Shown: piece by piece, positions 63,810-64,000 of the stretch
Position numbering within the stretch: the first letter of the stretch is position 1
Layout: every line of letters starts with the position of its first letter
The notes under the pieces: generated by a model
Database searches by the model: none
What the model saw: the letters and a program-made list of their open reading frames with translations, nothing else
Told to the model about the DNA's origin: nothing
Source of the DNA: Jaminaea rosea
Lineage: Eukaryota > Basidiomycota > Exobasidiomycetes > Microstromatales
NCBI RefSeq assembly: GCF_003144245.1
Contig: NW_020289975.1
Span: 1,197,496 to 1,261,495, forward strand
Direction of reading: 5' to 3'
DNA: 64,000 nt
Position numbers and translations under genes: made by a program

Positions 63810-64000
63810 GGGGCGCTCATGATTCACGAATCTGTTCTCACCATCTTGTGTTGTACCATCAGGCCTCTGTGGCTCTCTGGGGCCGCACTGTCACTCCAAT
63901 ACCAGCAGCTTGCGCTCGAGCGACGTGACAAGGCATTGTATCATTATTGGGGTCCATCCTCATCCCGAGAGACGCACCGCATTTGCCCCACTTGCCATCC
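63810..64000. other. 3' flank of SPC19 to the window edge
   Basis: 191 bp, presumably the SPC19 3' UTR and start of the next intergenic region. No feature recognised. Confidence 0.4.

Noticed and set aside
1-64000. Genome-maintenance and ribosome gene clustering as a functional system
   Set aside because: Several genes share themes, but strands alternate, promoters are separate and such neighbours are expected by chance in a compact fungal genome. No defence system, biosynthetic cluster or mobile element is seen.

Overview
The window looks like one contiguous piece of a basidiomycete nuclear genome, possibly Ustilaginomycotina-like. The evidence is eukaryotic gene content, a GC-rich and tightly packed layout, and few short introns (mostly 66-95 bp, GTGAGT-type donors, CTRAY-like branch sites, YAG acceptors). 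Several conserved hypothetical families here also match basidiomycete families as I remember them: an OM14-like protein, a short protein with a CLASP N-terminal domain, and F-box proteins. I place 26 protein genes. I see no transposon, retroelement, rRNA, tRNA or CRISPR.

Layout. 0-16 kb: Hsp110-type chaperone (-), OM14-like outer-membrane protein (-), a disordered protein with a canonical PIP-box (+), a 1813-aa protein with a split RhoGEF DH domain (+), and a lysophosphatidate acyltransferase (-). 16-28 kb: FAD-dependent amine/amino-acid oxidase-type protein running into an RCC1-repeat protein (+), ATRIP/Rad26-type checkpoint protein (-), F-box protein (+), exopolyphosphatase (-). 28-40 kb: CLASP_N protein (-), RPL19 (-) divergent from RPS27 (+), UPF0658 Golgi membrane protein (+), secreted GMC oxidoreductase (+). 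40-53.5 kb: RNF10/MAG2-like RING protein (+), two head-to-head F-box genes, a membrane-anchored histidine acid phosphatase (-) lying inside an intron of the second F-box gene, and a large FHA-domain protein (+). 53.8-64 kb: RNR2 (-), histidinol-phosphatase (-), NMD3 (+), GCV1 (+), eIF3f (+) and DASH subunit SPC19 (+).

Most genes are housekeeping. A loose theme is genome maintenance and division (PIP-box protein, ATRIP-like, RNR2, FHA protein, CLASP_N, SPC19) and ribosome/translation (RPL19, RPS27, NMD3, eIF3f). I do not think these form a functional cluster, because strands alternate and fungal gene order is largely unconstrained.

The most interesting points are gene-structure ones: (1) the oxidase and RCC1 reading frames are joined in frame by two well-formed introns, and the RCC1 part has no usable start of its own downstream of them, so this is either a fusion protein or two very tightly overlapping genes; (2) the complete phosphatase gene is nested antisense within a roughly 2-kb intron of an F-box gene; (3) an uncharacterised disordered protein carries a perfect PCNA-binding motif; (4) the DH domain is stretched to more than twice its normal length and lacks a PH partner; (5) the RPS27 start codon is the entire first coding exon. 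All exon boundaries were derived by eye from splice signals and frame arithmetic, without transcripts.
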